Shown: in pieces, positions 49,449-58,171 of the stretch
Layout: each line of letters starts with the position of its first letter
How positions within the stretch are numbered: the first letter of the stretch is position 1
Assembly (NCBI RefSeq): GCF_040643435.1
Contig: NZ_JBEYUH010000014.1
Span: forward strand, 72,940-136,939
Reading direction: 5' to 3'
Source of the DNA: Rhodococcus sp040643435
GTDB taxonomy: Bacteria; Actinomycetota; Actinomycetes; Mycobacteriales; Mycobacteriaceae
DNA length: 64,000 bases
Notes under the pieces: model-generated
Databases searched by the model: none
The model's input: the letters and a program-made list of their open reading frames with translations, nothing else
What the model was told of the DNA's origin: nothing
Program-made: the position numbers and the translations under genes

Positions 49449-50399
49449 ATGACCGGCCGCCACACCGACGTGCCGATCCACCCCATCGTCTCGCCGTGGG
49501 GCCGGTTCGGGCTCTACACCTTCTTCATCGACGCCGAACAGCCCGCGATCGTCGACACCGGCATCGCCACCTCCCCGGCCGAGGGCATGGCCCCCGCCCT
49601 CGACAAGCTCGGCCGCCGCCTCGAAGACGTGCGCTGGATCCTGCTCACCCACGGCCACATCGACCACATCGGCGGCGCCCACGCCCTGTGGGAGGCCACC
49701 GGCCGCCGCGCCCGAGTCGTCATCCACGACGCCGACGCCCCGCTGCTGCGCTCCCGCCAGGCCCACGTCGACGACTACCTCACCGGCCGCGGCCGATACC
49801 TGAACGACCCCGACGGGGCCGCGAAGATCACCGCCGCCGCCGAAGCCGTCATCTCCGGGGAACTGGAACCGACGATGCTCGTGCGTGGGGGAGAGACGAT
49901 CTCCCTCGGCGGCGGCGCCGAGATCTCCGTGCACTCGATCCCCGGCCACACCCCGGGCTCGGTCGCCTACGTCCTCGAAGGACAGAACGCGGCGTTCGTC
50001 GGCGACGCCGTGCAGGTGCACGGCGCCGCCAACGGCTTCCCCGGCTACACCGACCCCGACGCCTACCGCGACAGCCTCGCCTACCTGCGGGAGCAGATCC
50101 GACCCGAGAAGCTCTATCTCGGGCATCCCTACCGCCGCGCCGACGGCACCGCCTACGGCGTCGAACTCGACCGCGACCAGGCCGCCGAAGCCCTGCGCGA
50201 GAGCAGCGACATCGAACAAGGAGTGCGCGGCGCCGCCCACCGCTGCCTGTGCCACGGACTGCTCGACACCGACTCGGTGTACTCGCCGTACGCCCCGGTC
50301 GCCGACGACCTCGGCTACACCGGCGATCCCACCCTCGAACCATCCCCGTTCTTCACCACACTGCACGGCTACCGCACCCAGTTCTCGCACCAGCACTGA
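49449..50399 (+). CDS. Metallo-beta-lactamase fold hydrolase
   Basis: A 316-residue MBL-fold protein. The zinc motif THGHIDHIGG, the later IPGHTPGSVAYV and the GDAV aspartate are present, with a C-terminal helical extension like that of lactonase and glyoxalase-II-type members. It probably hydrolyses a thioester or lactone intermediate of the operon's pathway. The exact substrate is unknown. Confidence 0.88.
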   Translation: MTGRHTDVPIHPIVSPWGRFGLYTFFIDAEQPAIVDTGIATSPAEGMAPALDKLGRRLEDVRWILLTHGHIDHIGGAHALWEATGRRARVVIHDADAPLLRSRQAHVDDYLTGRGRYLNDPDGAAKITAAAEAVISGELEPTMLVRGGETISLGGGAEISVHSIPGHTPGSVAYVLEGQNAAFVGDAVQVHGAANGFPGYTDPDAYRDSLAYLREQIRPEKLYLGHPYRRADGTAYGVELDRDQAAEALRESSDIEQGVRGAAHRCLCHGLLDTDSVYSPYAPVADDLGYTGDPTLEPSPFFTTLHGYRTQFSHQH

Positions 50400-50424
50400 T
50401 CACGAAGAGGAGTCGCAGGTTCTC

Positions 50425-52152
50425 ATGGCCGAGTTCGAAACGTTCGACGCAGGCGGACAGACCATCCACATCCGCAAACACCTGCGGGTCCCCATGCGCG
50501 ACGGCGTCGATTTGGCCGCCGACGCCTACCACGACGTCGACGACAAGCCCCGCCCCGCGCTCGTCGCGCTGAGCCCCTACGGCAAGGAACTCCAGGCCCT
50601 CGCCCTGACCACCCCGCCGCAGCGCCGCCCCAGCCCCATGTGGGACGGCTGCATCGAGGCCGGCGACATCGCCCGCGTCGTCGCCGAGGACTACGTCCAC
50701 GTCATCGGCGACATCCGCGGCTCCGGCGACTCCGGCGGCGAGCACATCGGCAACTACAACGCCGGCGGGGTCTCCCTCGGCCAGGACGCCTACGACTTCA
50801 TCGAATGGGTCGCCGCGCAACCCTGGTGCGACGGCAACGTCGGCATGATCGGCATCTCCTATTTCGGATCCATGCAGGTCCTCGCCGCCGCCGAACGACC
50901 CCCGCACCTCAAAGCCATCTTCGTCTCCGGCGGCCACTACGACTTCTACGAAACCACCTACCACGGCGGCATCATGTGGTTCATGCCCCGCGCCGCCCGT
51001 GAGGGCCGCGGCGGCGACTCCGGCTGGGCGTTCACCGACCGCGTCAAATCCCGCATGCTCGAGACCTACACCTCCGACGAGATCGCCGAGCGCGTCGCCC
51101 AGCGCCTCGCCGACCCCGACGTCGCCGCCTGGCCGAACCTCGTGCACGTGCTCAACTACCCGAAGAACCACGAAGCCTGGTTCGACATCATCACCAACGA
51201 ACTCGACGGCCCCTGGTACGAGGAACGCAACCCCATCAACCTCGCCCGCAACATCGACATCCCCGTCTACCTGCAGATCGACCAGGGCCGCGGCTGGACG
51301 ATGGACGGCACCATCGAACTGTTCCACGCCCTGCAGGGACCGAAGAAACTCGACATCGGCCCCTACCCGCCCATGCAGTCGCGGCCCTTCATCGAAGAGC
51401 ACGACAAGATGTTCCGCTGGTACGACTACTGGATCAAGGGCATCGACAACGGCATCATGGACGAACCCGCCGTTTCCGTCTTCGTCGAAGGCGCGCGCCA
51501 GCGCGTCACCGCCGACCAGTGGCCCCCGAAGGACGTCGACTACCGGCCGCTGTACCTGCGCCCGCGCGGCAAACTGTCCTCCGACCCCGAACCGATGGGC
51601 GCCCGGTACGCTGCCCCCGACGGCTTCTACCAGGCACCGCTCACGGTCACCGACAAGGTCGAGATCCTGCGGTGGGAGACCCCGGTGTTCGCCGAACCCA
51701 CCGAGATGATCGGCACCGGCGCCGCCCACATCTTCGCCGAGATCGACCAGCCCGACACCAACTTCATCCTCCGCATGTGGGACTACGCCCCCAACGGCAC
51801 ACGGCAGCTGATCACCACCGGCTACCTCAAGGCCTCCCACCGCGAACTCGACGAACGCACCACCGAGGGCAATCCCTACCACCCGCACACCCGCACCGAA
51901 CCGGTGCAGCCGGGAGTGATCGAAGAGTACGTGCTGCGGCTGTATCCGTTCGCGAACACCTTCATGCCGGGCCACAAGCTCGTCGTGGAACTGTCCAACA
52001 ACGAACCGCTCGCCGACGAGCACAACGCGCTGCTGCCGCCGGATGCCTTCCATCTGCCCGTCGGCCGCCCCGTCACCCACAAGATCTACCGGGACGCCGC
52101 GCACCCCTCACGGCTGGTACTGCCGTTCACCACGCGTCACGCCACGAGCTGA
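50425..52152 (+). CDS. CocE/NonD family hydrolase
   Basis: A 575-residue serine hydrolase of the cocaine-esterase/X-Pro dipeptidyl-peptidase fold. It has an alpha/beta core with GDIRGSGDSGG and the nucleophile in GISYFGSMQ (Ser about 145), and a C-terminal jelly-roll domain ending LVLPFTTRH. In canonical CocE the catalytic His follows a GPW.H motif; here the matching place reads IGPYPPMQSRPF, so the His is absent or supplied from elsewhere. It is the last gene of the operon. It likely cleaves an acyl ester or amide; the substrate is unknown. Confidence 0.88.
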   Translation: MAEFETFDAGGQTIHIRKHLRVPMRDGVDLAADAYHDVDDKPRPALVALSPYGKELQALALTTPPQRRPSPMWDGCIEAGDIARVVAEDYVHVIGDIRGSGDSGGEHIGNYNAGGVSLGQDAYDFIEWVAAQPWCDGNVGMIGISYFGSMQVLAAAERPPHLKAIFVSGGHYDFYETTYHGGIMWFMPRAAREGRGGDSGWAFTDRVKSRMLETYTSDEIAERVAQRLADPDVAAWPNLVHVLNYPKNHEAWFDIITNELDGPWYEERNPINLARNIDIPVYLQIDQGRGWTMDGTIELFHALQGPKKLDIGPYPPMQSRPFIEEHDKMFRWYDYWIKGIDNGIMDEPAVSVFVEGARQRVTADQWPPKDVDYRPLYLRPRGKLSSDPEPMGARYAAPDGFYQAPLTVTDKVEILRWETPVFAEPTEMIGTGAAHIFAEIDQPDTNFILRMWDYAPNGTRQLITTGYLKASHRELDERTTEGNPYHPHTRTEPVQPGVIEEYVLRLYPFANTFMPGHKLVVELSNNEPLADEHNALLPPDAFHLPVGRPVTHKIYRDAAHPSRLVLPFTTRHATS

Positions 52153-52183
52153 CCCGACCGCTCCCGCTCACCGGGCCCGCAAC

Positions 52184-52753
52184 TCAGCCGAGCCCGGTGA
52201 GCGCCGCCGGCGCCCACCGCGGCCAGCGCACCGCCCCCACCGGCACCCCGGCCGCGAACTGCGCCACCACCACCGGAGTCCCGGATGCCGTGTCGTACAC
52301 CGTCGCCTCATCGGCACGGCGGACCGCCTCGACCACCAGCGGCCACAACCGCCGATACCGCGTCCGGATCTTGTCCTCCGGCACCGCATGCCCACCCGAG
52401 GCCACCCGCTGCGCCACACGCAGCACCGACATCGTCTCGGGCACGAGCATCACGTGCAGCACCACCACATATCCCGCCGCATGCGCCCGATCGAGCAACT
52501 CCAGCTTCGACGGATGCGAGAACACCGTCTCCGCGATGAACGACCGGCCCTGCGCCAGCAGGCGTTCCCGCGCCGCCGCCGCCAATTGCGCCGCCTCGTA
52601 CGACATCTCCTCGGCCCGATCCGGCCAGCGCTGCCGCGCGATGACATCCGCGTTGACGAACACACTGCGCGGCAGCAGGGGAGCGAGGGACAACTCGACG
52701 AAGGTCGACTTACCGGAGCCGTTCGGCCCGACGATCAGATCCAGGCGCCTCAT
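52184..52753 (-). CDS. Zeta-toxin-like P-loop kinase
   Basis: A 189-residue P-loop NTPase with Walker A GPNGSGKST (residues 9-17), NADVIARQRWPD and FIAETVFSHPSK, the arrangement of zeta toxins and related small-molecule kinases. Zeta toxins phosphorylate UDP-N-acetylglucosamine and block cell-wall synthesis. Its ATG overlaps the stop of a ParD-like gene, a typical toxin-antitoxin layout. Some chromosomal relatives are not toxic, so the toxin role is inferred. Confidence 0.82.
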   Translation of the reverse strand: MRRLDLIVGPNGSGKSTFVELSLAPLLPRSVFVNADVIARQRWPDRAEEMSYEAAQLAAAARERLLAQGRSFIAETVFSHPSKLELLDRAHAAGYVVVLHVMLVPETMSVLRVAQRVASGGHAVPEDKIRTRYRRLWPLVVEAVRRADEATVYDTASGTPVVVAQFAAGVPVGAVRWPRWAPAALTGLG

Positions 52754-53136
52754 TCGGCGTCGAGCACGCGGCGACTGCCGTCCGGAGACTGTTCGACCAG
52801 CCGACCCTCATCGTCGAGCAGCACCGTGGTCACCCCGCGCGCGGCGAGCACCCCGGCATAGTCGGTGCGGGCCAGATCGTCCGCCAGGCGCGCATCGATC
52901 TCCGCGTTGAACAATCGCCCTTCGGCGGCGGTGAGATCGCTCAGTTCCCGCACACCGGCCAAGGACTCGTGCACCCGGTGCAGGGAGGCGGTCTCGTGGG
53001 CGGTCATCGCACGGCCGATGCGCGCCCAGTATTCGAGTTGCTGGCGGCCGGTGCGGTTCTGGCGGCCCCCCTCGGCGATGGCACTGTCGACGAGTTCGGC
53101 GTCGAAGCGAGTGACCTTGTCGGTGGACGACGTCAC
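52750..53136 (-). CDS. ParD-like antitoxin
   Basis: A 128-residue protein. Its first half (TRFDAELVDSAIAEGGRQNR followed by TGRQQLEYWARIGRAM) is the ParD-type DNA-binding and dimerisation region known from mycobacterial antitoxins. The second half is a charged extension that ends in a small beta hairpin (TTVLLDDEGRLVEQSPDG). It probably neutralises the zeta-like kinase encoded directly downstream with a 4-bp overlap and represses its own promoter. The GTG at 53136 follows GGGAGGTCGCC. Confidence 0.75.
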   Translation of the reverse strand: MTSSTDKVTRFDAELVDSAIAEGGRQNRTGRQQLEYWARIGRAMTAHETASLHRVHESLAGVRELSDLTAAEGRLFNAEIDARLADDLARTDYAGVLAARGVTTVLLDDEGRLVEQSPDGSRRVLDAE

Positions 53137-53336
53137 GGCGACCTCCCGGTGTTGCAGACTGCTACCGATTGTAGCGCGCCGCAACAGCGTGGTCCTGCGC
53201 TCGTGCATCACCGCTTCGTGACCTCGGCCACCCCCGCGCCCCCCGGATCGACACCCGATCGCACCCGTCCCGTCGCCGCGCGCGACCGTCGGCGACCTAC
53301 CGTGAGCGACGTACTCACATCCCAAGGAGGTGCGTG

Positions 53337-54407
53337 ATGACCACGGACGCACAGGACATCGATCCGGAACGGCTCGAACAGACCCTCGGACAACTCGTCG
53401 TCGACATGGGCGCGGCCATGAACGGCGCCCTGGTGCTCATCGGCGTCGATCTCGGCCTGTGGCGAGCCCTCGACGAATCGGGGCCCACCACCAGCGAACA
53501 GCTCGCCACCCGCACCGGCATCCGCGAACGCTATCTGCGCGAATGGCTCTCGGCGCAAGTCGCGAGCGGATATCTGCGTTACGATCCGGACGACGACACC
53601 TTCACGCTGTCCCCGGAACACGCCATGGCCCTGGCCCGGGAGGACAGCCCGGTCTACCTGGCCGGCGGTCTCCACCTGATCGGTTCGGTCTACAAGGACC
53701 GGCTGCGCATCACCGACCGCATCCGCAACGGAGAAGGGTTCGGCTGGCACGAACACGATCCGGAACTGTTCATCGGCACCGAGCAGTTCTTCCGCCCCGG
53801 CTATCGCGCCAACCTCGTCGACGCATGGCTGCCCGCCCTCGACGGCGTCGTCGACAAACTCACCGCCGGCGCCCGGGTGGCCGACATCGGATGCGGACAC
53901 GGCGTGTCGACCACGATCCTCGCGCGGGCCTTCCCACAGTCCACCGTGCACGGTTTCGACTACCACGACGCATCCATCGACCGGGCCCGGGCACTGGCCG
54001 CGGAAGAAGGGGTCGGCAACGTCTCGTTCGAGGTCGCCTCGGCGGCGAACTTCCCGGGCGACGGCTACGACCTGATCTGTTATTTCGACTGCCTGCACGA
54101 CATGGGGGACCCGGTCGGGGCGTTGCGGCACGCCGGCGAGGCCCTGGCGGACGACGGCAGCGTGATGCTCGTCGAACCGTTCGCCCACGACAGCCTGGTG
54201 GAGAATCTCGATCCGGTCGGCCGGATGTACTACGCGGCCTCGACGGTGCTGTGCACCCCGTCGTCGCTCGACCAGCCCGTCGCGCTCGGGCTCGGCGCCC
54301 AGGCGGGGGAGCGGCGGCTCGCGGAGGTCGCCGCCGAGGCCGGCTTCGGCACCTTCCGCCGCGCCACCGAGACCCCCTTCAACCTCGTCCTCGAAGCGCG
54401 TCCCTGA
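53337..54407 (+). CDS. SAM-dependent methyltransferase with N-terminal winged helix
   Basis: A 356-residue protein similar in layout to mycobacterial Rv2258c. An N-terminal dimerisation/winged-helix part (LGLWRALDESGPTTSEQLATR) is followed by a Rossmann methyltransferase domain with the SAM motif VADIGCGHGVSTT, GFDYHDASID and YFDCLHDMGDP. The substrate is unknown, perhaps a small molecule. It is monocistronic, with a perfect AAGGAGG ribosome binding site before the ATG at 53337. Confidence 0.88.
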   Translation: MTTDAQDIDPERLEQTLGQLVVDMGAAMNGALVLIGVDLGLWRALDESGPTTSEQLATRTGIRERYLREWLSAQVASGYLRYDPDDDTFTLSPEHAMALAREDSPVYLAGGLHLIGSVYKDRLRITDRIRNGEGFGWHEHDPELFIGTEQFFRPGYRANLVDAWLPALDGVVDKLTAGARVADIGCGHGVSTTILARAFPQSTVHGFDYHDASIDRARALAAEEGVGNVSFEVASAANFPGDGYDLICYFDCLHDMGDPVGALRHAGEALADDGSVMLVEPFAHDSLVENLDPVGRMYYAASTVLCTPSSLDQPVALGLGAQAGERRLAEVAAEAGFGTFRRATETPFNLVLEARP

Positions 54408-54476
54408 CACCTATCGGCGAGACACCGATCGGACCCATCGGCGACCGCCACGGTGGCGATGGGCCACGATCGGAGG

Positions 54477-54842
54477 ATGGACCGCCTCACCCGACTCACG
54501 CTCGCCCTCGACCGCCAGAACGGGCGGTGCCTGTGGTGCGGACGTGAGTTCGGACGGTTGGTCACGCCGACCACTGATCACCTGGTGCCGCGCCTGAAGG
54601 GCGGTCCGAGCATCACCGCCAACGAGGTCGCCGCGTGCCGGCGCTGCAACGCCGACCGCGGGCACATCGCACCGGTCGAATGGCTCGATCGGTGCCGGCA
54701 GCGAGACGGCTGGACGCCCGACGAGGAGCTACTGACCAGACTGCTCGAGCAGCTCGCCGACGAACTCGTCCGGGTCGGTGGTCATCGTCGCGCCCGGGAC
54801 TATCTGTCCGCGCAGCTGCGACGGCTGCGCCGACCGTCGTGA
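54477..54842 (+). CDS. HNH endonuclease family protein
   Basis: A 121-residue small protein with CLWCGREFG, the HNH core TTDHLVPRLKGG and NEVAACRRCNADRG; the four Cys form a probable zinc site. It acts as a nonspecific or weakly specific nuclease. The ATG at 54477 has GGAGG immediately upstream. It lies alone beside the palindrome-rich gap; no linked defence genes are visible. Confidence 0.82.
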   Translation: MDRLTRLTLALDRQNGRCLWCGREFGRLVTPTTDHLVPRLKGGPSITANEVAACRRCNADRGHIAPVEWLDRCRQRDGWTPDEELLTRLLEQLADELVRVGGHRRARDYLSAQLRRLRRPS

Positions 54843-54874
54843 ACCCGTGGATCATCCCGTCGACCAAGAGCAAT

Positions 54875-55109
54875 ACGTCACAGTGACGTTTTACGGTGCG
54901 CCGGCCCGGGCGTGGAGGAGGGGAGTCCGCACCCCGTCGCCGGCCCGCACGTATGTAGGGGACCCGATGCCACAACGCGCGGCGAGCACCGATCACCGCG
55001 CCGGCGAAGTGCACGCCGTGGGTGCGCAGCAACGCCGGCATCAGGGCTGTCGCGCAGATCGCAGGATCTCCTCCCGCGGGCCCGCACAAAAACGTCACAG
55101 TGACGTTTT
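54875..55109. mobile_element. Possible MITE-like element with CGTCACAGTGACG ends
   Basis: The palindrome CGTCACAGTGACG occurs at 54876-54888 and again at 55093-55105. Taking the right copy in reverse, the similarity continues inward through TTTT and a GTGCG..GGCCCG..GCG stretch, giving imperfect terminal inverted repeats of about 35 bp around a non-coding core of about 170 bp. No target duplication is clear, so mobility is speculative. Confidence 0.3.
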
Positions 55110-55816
55110 CAACGTAGCCGGGTGGCAGGCGGGGGGACGAGGGCGCGATCCCGAAGGGCCGCGTCGGGCGCCCGAGACGGTGGACGGGCGCGAGTCGGCC
55201 GAGCCGGGGCGACTCGGGTCCGGAACCTGGAGCCCGGACCGGGAACGGCAGGCACGGCATCCCGGGATGTCCGACACGAGCCGGCGTGCCGAGAATTGCG
55301 AAGCGAGCACGAGGCGTCACGCCGACACATCGCAGTGCGATGCAGTGCATGCAACGAACGTCGCCCGACGCGCGAATCGGGACGCATCGAATCATCGGCG
55401 CCGAACCCCAGGTCACCCCTCATATCAATATTGCCGATAATCTACATTATGTTAACTAGAGTGATTTCCGATCTCCTCCGGGTCGGTCCAGAAGGGCGCC
55501 TGGCGCATCGGGGTCACTCCGGCGCATGAACCGGCCCGAAGCGCTCCGTCCCGGCCCCGGCCCGACTCGCCGACAGGCCGGATCGCGCCGCCGAGGCCGG
55601 CCCCCTGCGTACCTGCCGCGGGCGGATGTCCCGGCGACATGCGGTTCGTCGCGCTCGGTGCGGCAACCTCGATGCGGCAACACTGCGCCGCACGCGACGA
55701 GCGCCCGGTGACGCGACACGGTCACATCCGGCGGCGCGTGGGTGGCAGCAGCGCGCGCAGATCCCGTCCCCCGGGGTGCTGCTGTGCCCCACCCGGACGC
55801 GACCCTCTTTCCATAT

Positions 55817-55844
55817 TTGATGGATAATCACCGTTATCCATCAA
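55817..55844. promoter_or_regulatory. 11-bp inverted repeat TTGATGGATAA-N6-TTATCCATCAA
   Basis: Perfect arms with a 6-bp spacer lie in an AT-rich patch with a CATATT box just before. It looks like an operator-promoter. The GATGGATAA half-site loosely resembles the palindrome over the fic gene (58972-59007). Confidence 0.45.
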
Positions 55845-55866
55845 TCCTCCTCTGCTGCACCATCTT

Positions 55867-55908
55867 TCGCGAATCGATGTCCCGCCGTGGCGGGACACCG
55901 ATTCGCGA
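55867..55908. repeat. 20-bp-stem hairpin
   Basis: The arms at 55867-55886 and 55889-55908 pair over 20 bp with a single mismatch and a 2-bp loop, centred on TCCCGCC-GT-GGCGGGA. No T-tract follows on either strand. It could be a large operator, a structured RNA element or the trace of an inserted sequence. Confidence 0.65.
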
Positions 55909-56048
55909 CATCCCACTGCCCGCACTCGCCCCAGAGGCGGATCCACCCCTGCCTCCACCACCCCACCGGCCCGGCACGCCGGGCGGTGCCCCGCTGGTGC
56001 GACACACCTCCGGTCGAAACCCCTCCCCGCGTTCCGGCCGCCACCCGT

Positions 56049-56080
56049 CCCCGTCACCACGATTCGTCACGGTGACGGGG
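56049..56080. repeat. 10-bp inverted repeat containing a third CGTCAC palindrome
   Basis: CCCCGTCACC (56049-56058) and GGTGACGGGG (56071-56080) are exact complements. The right arm overlaps CGTCACGGTGACG (56065-56077), a variant of the two palindromes at 54876 and 55093. It lies 65 bp before a small hypothetical gene. Confidence 0.5.
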
Positions 56081-56144
56081 ACGGCTCCCAGTTTCCGTGT
56101 GGTGCTCCCCCGGCGACCCGCGTGCAGGTCCTACGGTGGTCGTC

Positions 56145-56363
56145 GTGACGATCCCCGCATCGAGCTATCTGTTCCAGGCCCGGACCTTCGTGAGCGGCTC
56201 CGACAAGTGGCGCCTCGAGGCAGCGCTGGCCACCGCGAAGATCTGCGAACGCTTCGACCGGCCCTATCCGGAGTCGGTGCGGTCCATGGTGCACACCGCC
56301 TACGACCTGCTACGAATGGATGCACCGGAGGTCGCCGCCGAATTCGGTCCGCCGGCCGTCTGA
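56145..56363 (+). CDS. Small hypothetical protein
   Basis: A 72-residue frame from GTG 56145 (VTIPASSYLFQARTFVSG and on). The composition is protein-like, predicted helical (WRLEAALATAKICERF, VRSMVHTAYDLLRM), with no recognised domain. The balanced residue use and good codon bias distinguish it from the random frames in the gap to its left. Function unknown. Confidence 0.5.
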   Translation: MTIPASSYLFQARTFVSGSDKWRLEAALATAKICERFDRPYPESVRSMVHTAYDLLRMDAPEVAAEFGPPAV

Positions 56364-56458
56364 GAGCCGGCCCCGCCGGGGCCTCGGCTCGCCGGCGAGA
56401 TGCCGGTACCGTGCAGCACAACTCGATCACGAACGACCCGCGACGAGGAGGATGCCCG

Positions 56459-56950
56459 ATGAACCCAGCGGTGTGGCTGACTCCCGGCCAGCTGGCAGAC
56501 CGTTCCGGCGTCGCCGTCTCGGCGCTGCACTACTACGAAGCGCGCGGGCTCATCAGCAGTCGCCGCACCTCCGGTAACCAGCGCCGCTACCGCCGCGACA
56601 CCCTGCGTAAGGTCGCCTTCATCAAGGTCGCCCAAGGTGTCGGGGTCTCGCTCGACGAGATCAAGGAAGCATTCGACTCGCTGCCGGACAGTCGTGTCCC
56701 GACCACCGCGGACTGGGCGCGGTTGTCCCGCGCCTGGCACGACCGCCTCACCCGCCGGATCGGGGACCTCACCGCCCTGCGCGACAGCTTCACCGACTGC
56801 ATCGGATGCGGTTGCCTGAGTCTGGCCTCGTGTCCGCTCGCGAACCCCGGTGACGTCCTCGGCGCGCAGGGCCCCGGACCGCGGCGGCTGCCGGTGCACG
56901 ACGATCCGCCGGCCGCGTCGGCGCCGCACGCAGGCTCCGTTTCCGGATGA
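56459..56950 (+). CDS. soxR: Redox-sensitive MerR-family regulator SoxR
   Basis: A 163-residue MerR-family activator. The DNA-binding segment is LTPGQLADRSGVAVSALHYYEARGLI, then a dimerisation helix, then the 2Fe-2S cluster motif CIGCGCLSLASCPL, the CxxCxC-x5-C pattern of SoxR. Actinobacterial SoxR responds to redox-cycling compounds. The ATG at 56459 follows GAGGAGGATG. The NAD(P)-binding gene 85 bp downstream could be a target; no clear SoxR box was seen. Confidence 0.93.
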   Translation: MNPAVWLTPGQLADRSGVAVSALHYYEARGLISSRRTSGNQRRYRRDTLRKVAFIKVAQGVGVSLDEIKEAFDSLPDSRVPTTADWARLSRAWHDRLTRRIGDLTALRDSFTDCIGCGCLSLASCPLANPGDVLGAQGPGPRRLPVHDDPPAASAPHAGSVSG

Positions 56951-57035
56951 CGATCGACGTGGTAGGCAGGAAGACGACAGCAATCCACCTCGCGTAGACC
57001 GGAGAGTGACCCCGGCCGCTCGGACGGGACGGCGG

Positions 57036-58073
57036 ATGAGAGTTCTCGTGATCGGTGCGTCCGGATATGTCGGCAGCCGAGTCGTCCCGGCGTTCCTCGC
57101 CGCCGGCTGTACCGTGCGAGCCGGTGCCCGCGATCCGGCTTCTCTGCGTCGCTTCTGGTGGCACGAGCGTGTCGAGACCGCCGAAGTGGATGTCACCGAC
57201 GCGCGCACCCTCCCGCCCTCGCTCGAGGAGGTCGACGTCGTCGTCTATCTCGTGCACGGCATGCGGTCCGCGCATTTCCGGCAGGTCGATCCGGCCGCCG
57301 CCCGACAGGTGCGGCGAGCGGTGGATGCGTCCTCGGCGACCCGCATGGTGTATGTCTCCGGGTTCGTCCCCGCCGGTGATCCGGGCGAGCTGTCCGATCA
57401 TCTGCGCTCGCGGTGGGAGGTCGAGGAGGAACTGTGCCGGTCGAGTCGGCCGGTGACCACGCTGCGCGCCGGGATCGTTCTCGGTTCCGGGTCGACGAGC
57501 TTCGAGGTGCTCGGTCAACTCGGCGGGCGGCTGCCCGTCACGGTGGTACCGGGCTGGCTGCACACGAAGGTCGAACCGATCGCGGTCGTCGACCTGGTCG
57601 CGGCGGTGCTCGGGGCGGTGTTCTCCGACCTGCCCACCCGTTCGTTCGATGTGGGTTGCGGGAGAGCACTCCGTTATCCCGACCTGCTGCGGCTCTACGG
57701 CAGGATCACCGGGATGCCGCGCGCGCAGCTCACGCTCCCCCGCATCCCGTCGACCGTGGTGGGCAAGGTCGGCTCCTGGGTGTGCGACGTACCGTCCGCG
57801 ACGCTGACGGCGCTGATCGAGAGTTTGCGCCACGACATGATCGCCCGGGACGCGCGGTGGCGCGGCAGTCTGGTCCCGGCGACCTACCGGCCTTCGACCG
57901 TCGAGCGGGCGCTGCAACGCGCGGTGCTGCCCGTCGACCCCGCCGTTCCGCCGGAAGAGCGAGATCCGATGGGCCCACTGCCCGGAGACCCCGATTGGGC
58001 GGTCGCCGCCGCGGAAGCACGCCGGTATTCCGCGCGGGGTATCCCTCCGCGGCGCCGCCGCCCACCCGGCTGA
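57036..58073 (+). CDS. NAD(P)H-binding protein (NmrA/extended SDR-like)
   Basis: A 345-residue Rossmann protein. VLVIGASGYVGSRVVPAFL is the cofactor motif, followed by VDVVVYLVHGM and MVYVSGFVP. It resembles the atypical SDR family that includes putative epimerases and quinone-reductase-like regulators, and lacks a clear YxxxK pair. It lies downstream of soxR on the same strand and may be part of an oxidative-stress response. Exact activity unknown. Confidence 0.82.
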   Translation: MRVLVIGASGYVGSRVVPAFLAAGCTVRAGARDPASLRRFWWHERVETAEVDVTDARTLPPSLEEVDVVVYLVHGMRSAHFRQVDPAAARQVRRAVDASSATRMVYVSGFVPAGDPGELSDHLRSRWEVEEELCRSSRPVTTLRAGIVLGSGSTSFEVLGQLGGRLPVTVVPGWLHTKVEPIAVVDLVAAVLGAVFSDLPTRSFDVGCGRALRYPDLLRLYGRITGMPRAQLTLPRIPSTVVGKVGSWVCDVPSATLTALIESLRHDMIARDARWRGSLVPATYRPSTVERALQRAVLPVDPAVPPEERDPMGPLPGDPDWAVAAAEARRYSARGIPPRRRRPPG

Positions 58074-58116
58074 GCGGCGAACGGATCCGATGACCGTGGT
58101 GCGGCAACAACGCAGG

Positions 58117-58135
58117 TCAGGTAAGGGTATCCGTG
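58117..58135. promoter_or_regulatory. Weak DtxR/IdeR-like iron box before the VIT gene
   Basis: TCAGGTAAGGGTATCCGTG matches about 12 of 19 positions of the DtxR/IdeR consensus, with better agreement in the central GGTAAGG-TA-CC part. It lies 37 bp upstream of an iron/manganese transporter-type gene, which makes iron control plausible but unproven. Confidence 0.3.
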
Positions 58136-58171
58136 CTGTCGCCCTGGATGATCCGGTGTTAGCTTGACGGA

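Larger units (their letters stand above)
54843..56144. other. 1.3-kb gap with no convincing gene, rich in palindromes
   Basis: The open frames here have no family features and the base composition is uneven: an AT-rich patch at 55420-55465 and others near 55810-55870. It contains CGTCAC-centred palindromes, an 11-bp inverted repeat and a near-perfect 20-bp hairpin, listed separately. It may be a decayed insertion or contain untranslated RNA. I see no tRNA. Confidence 0.6.

Noticed and set aside
54613..55416. 267-codon leftward frame in the gap after the HNH gene
   Set aside because: Arginine/proline-rich with no domain features, overlaps the HNH gene antisense, and crosses the palindromes.
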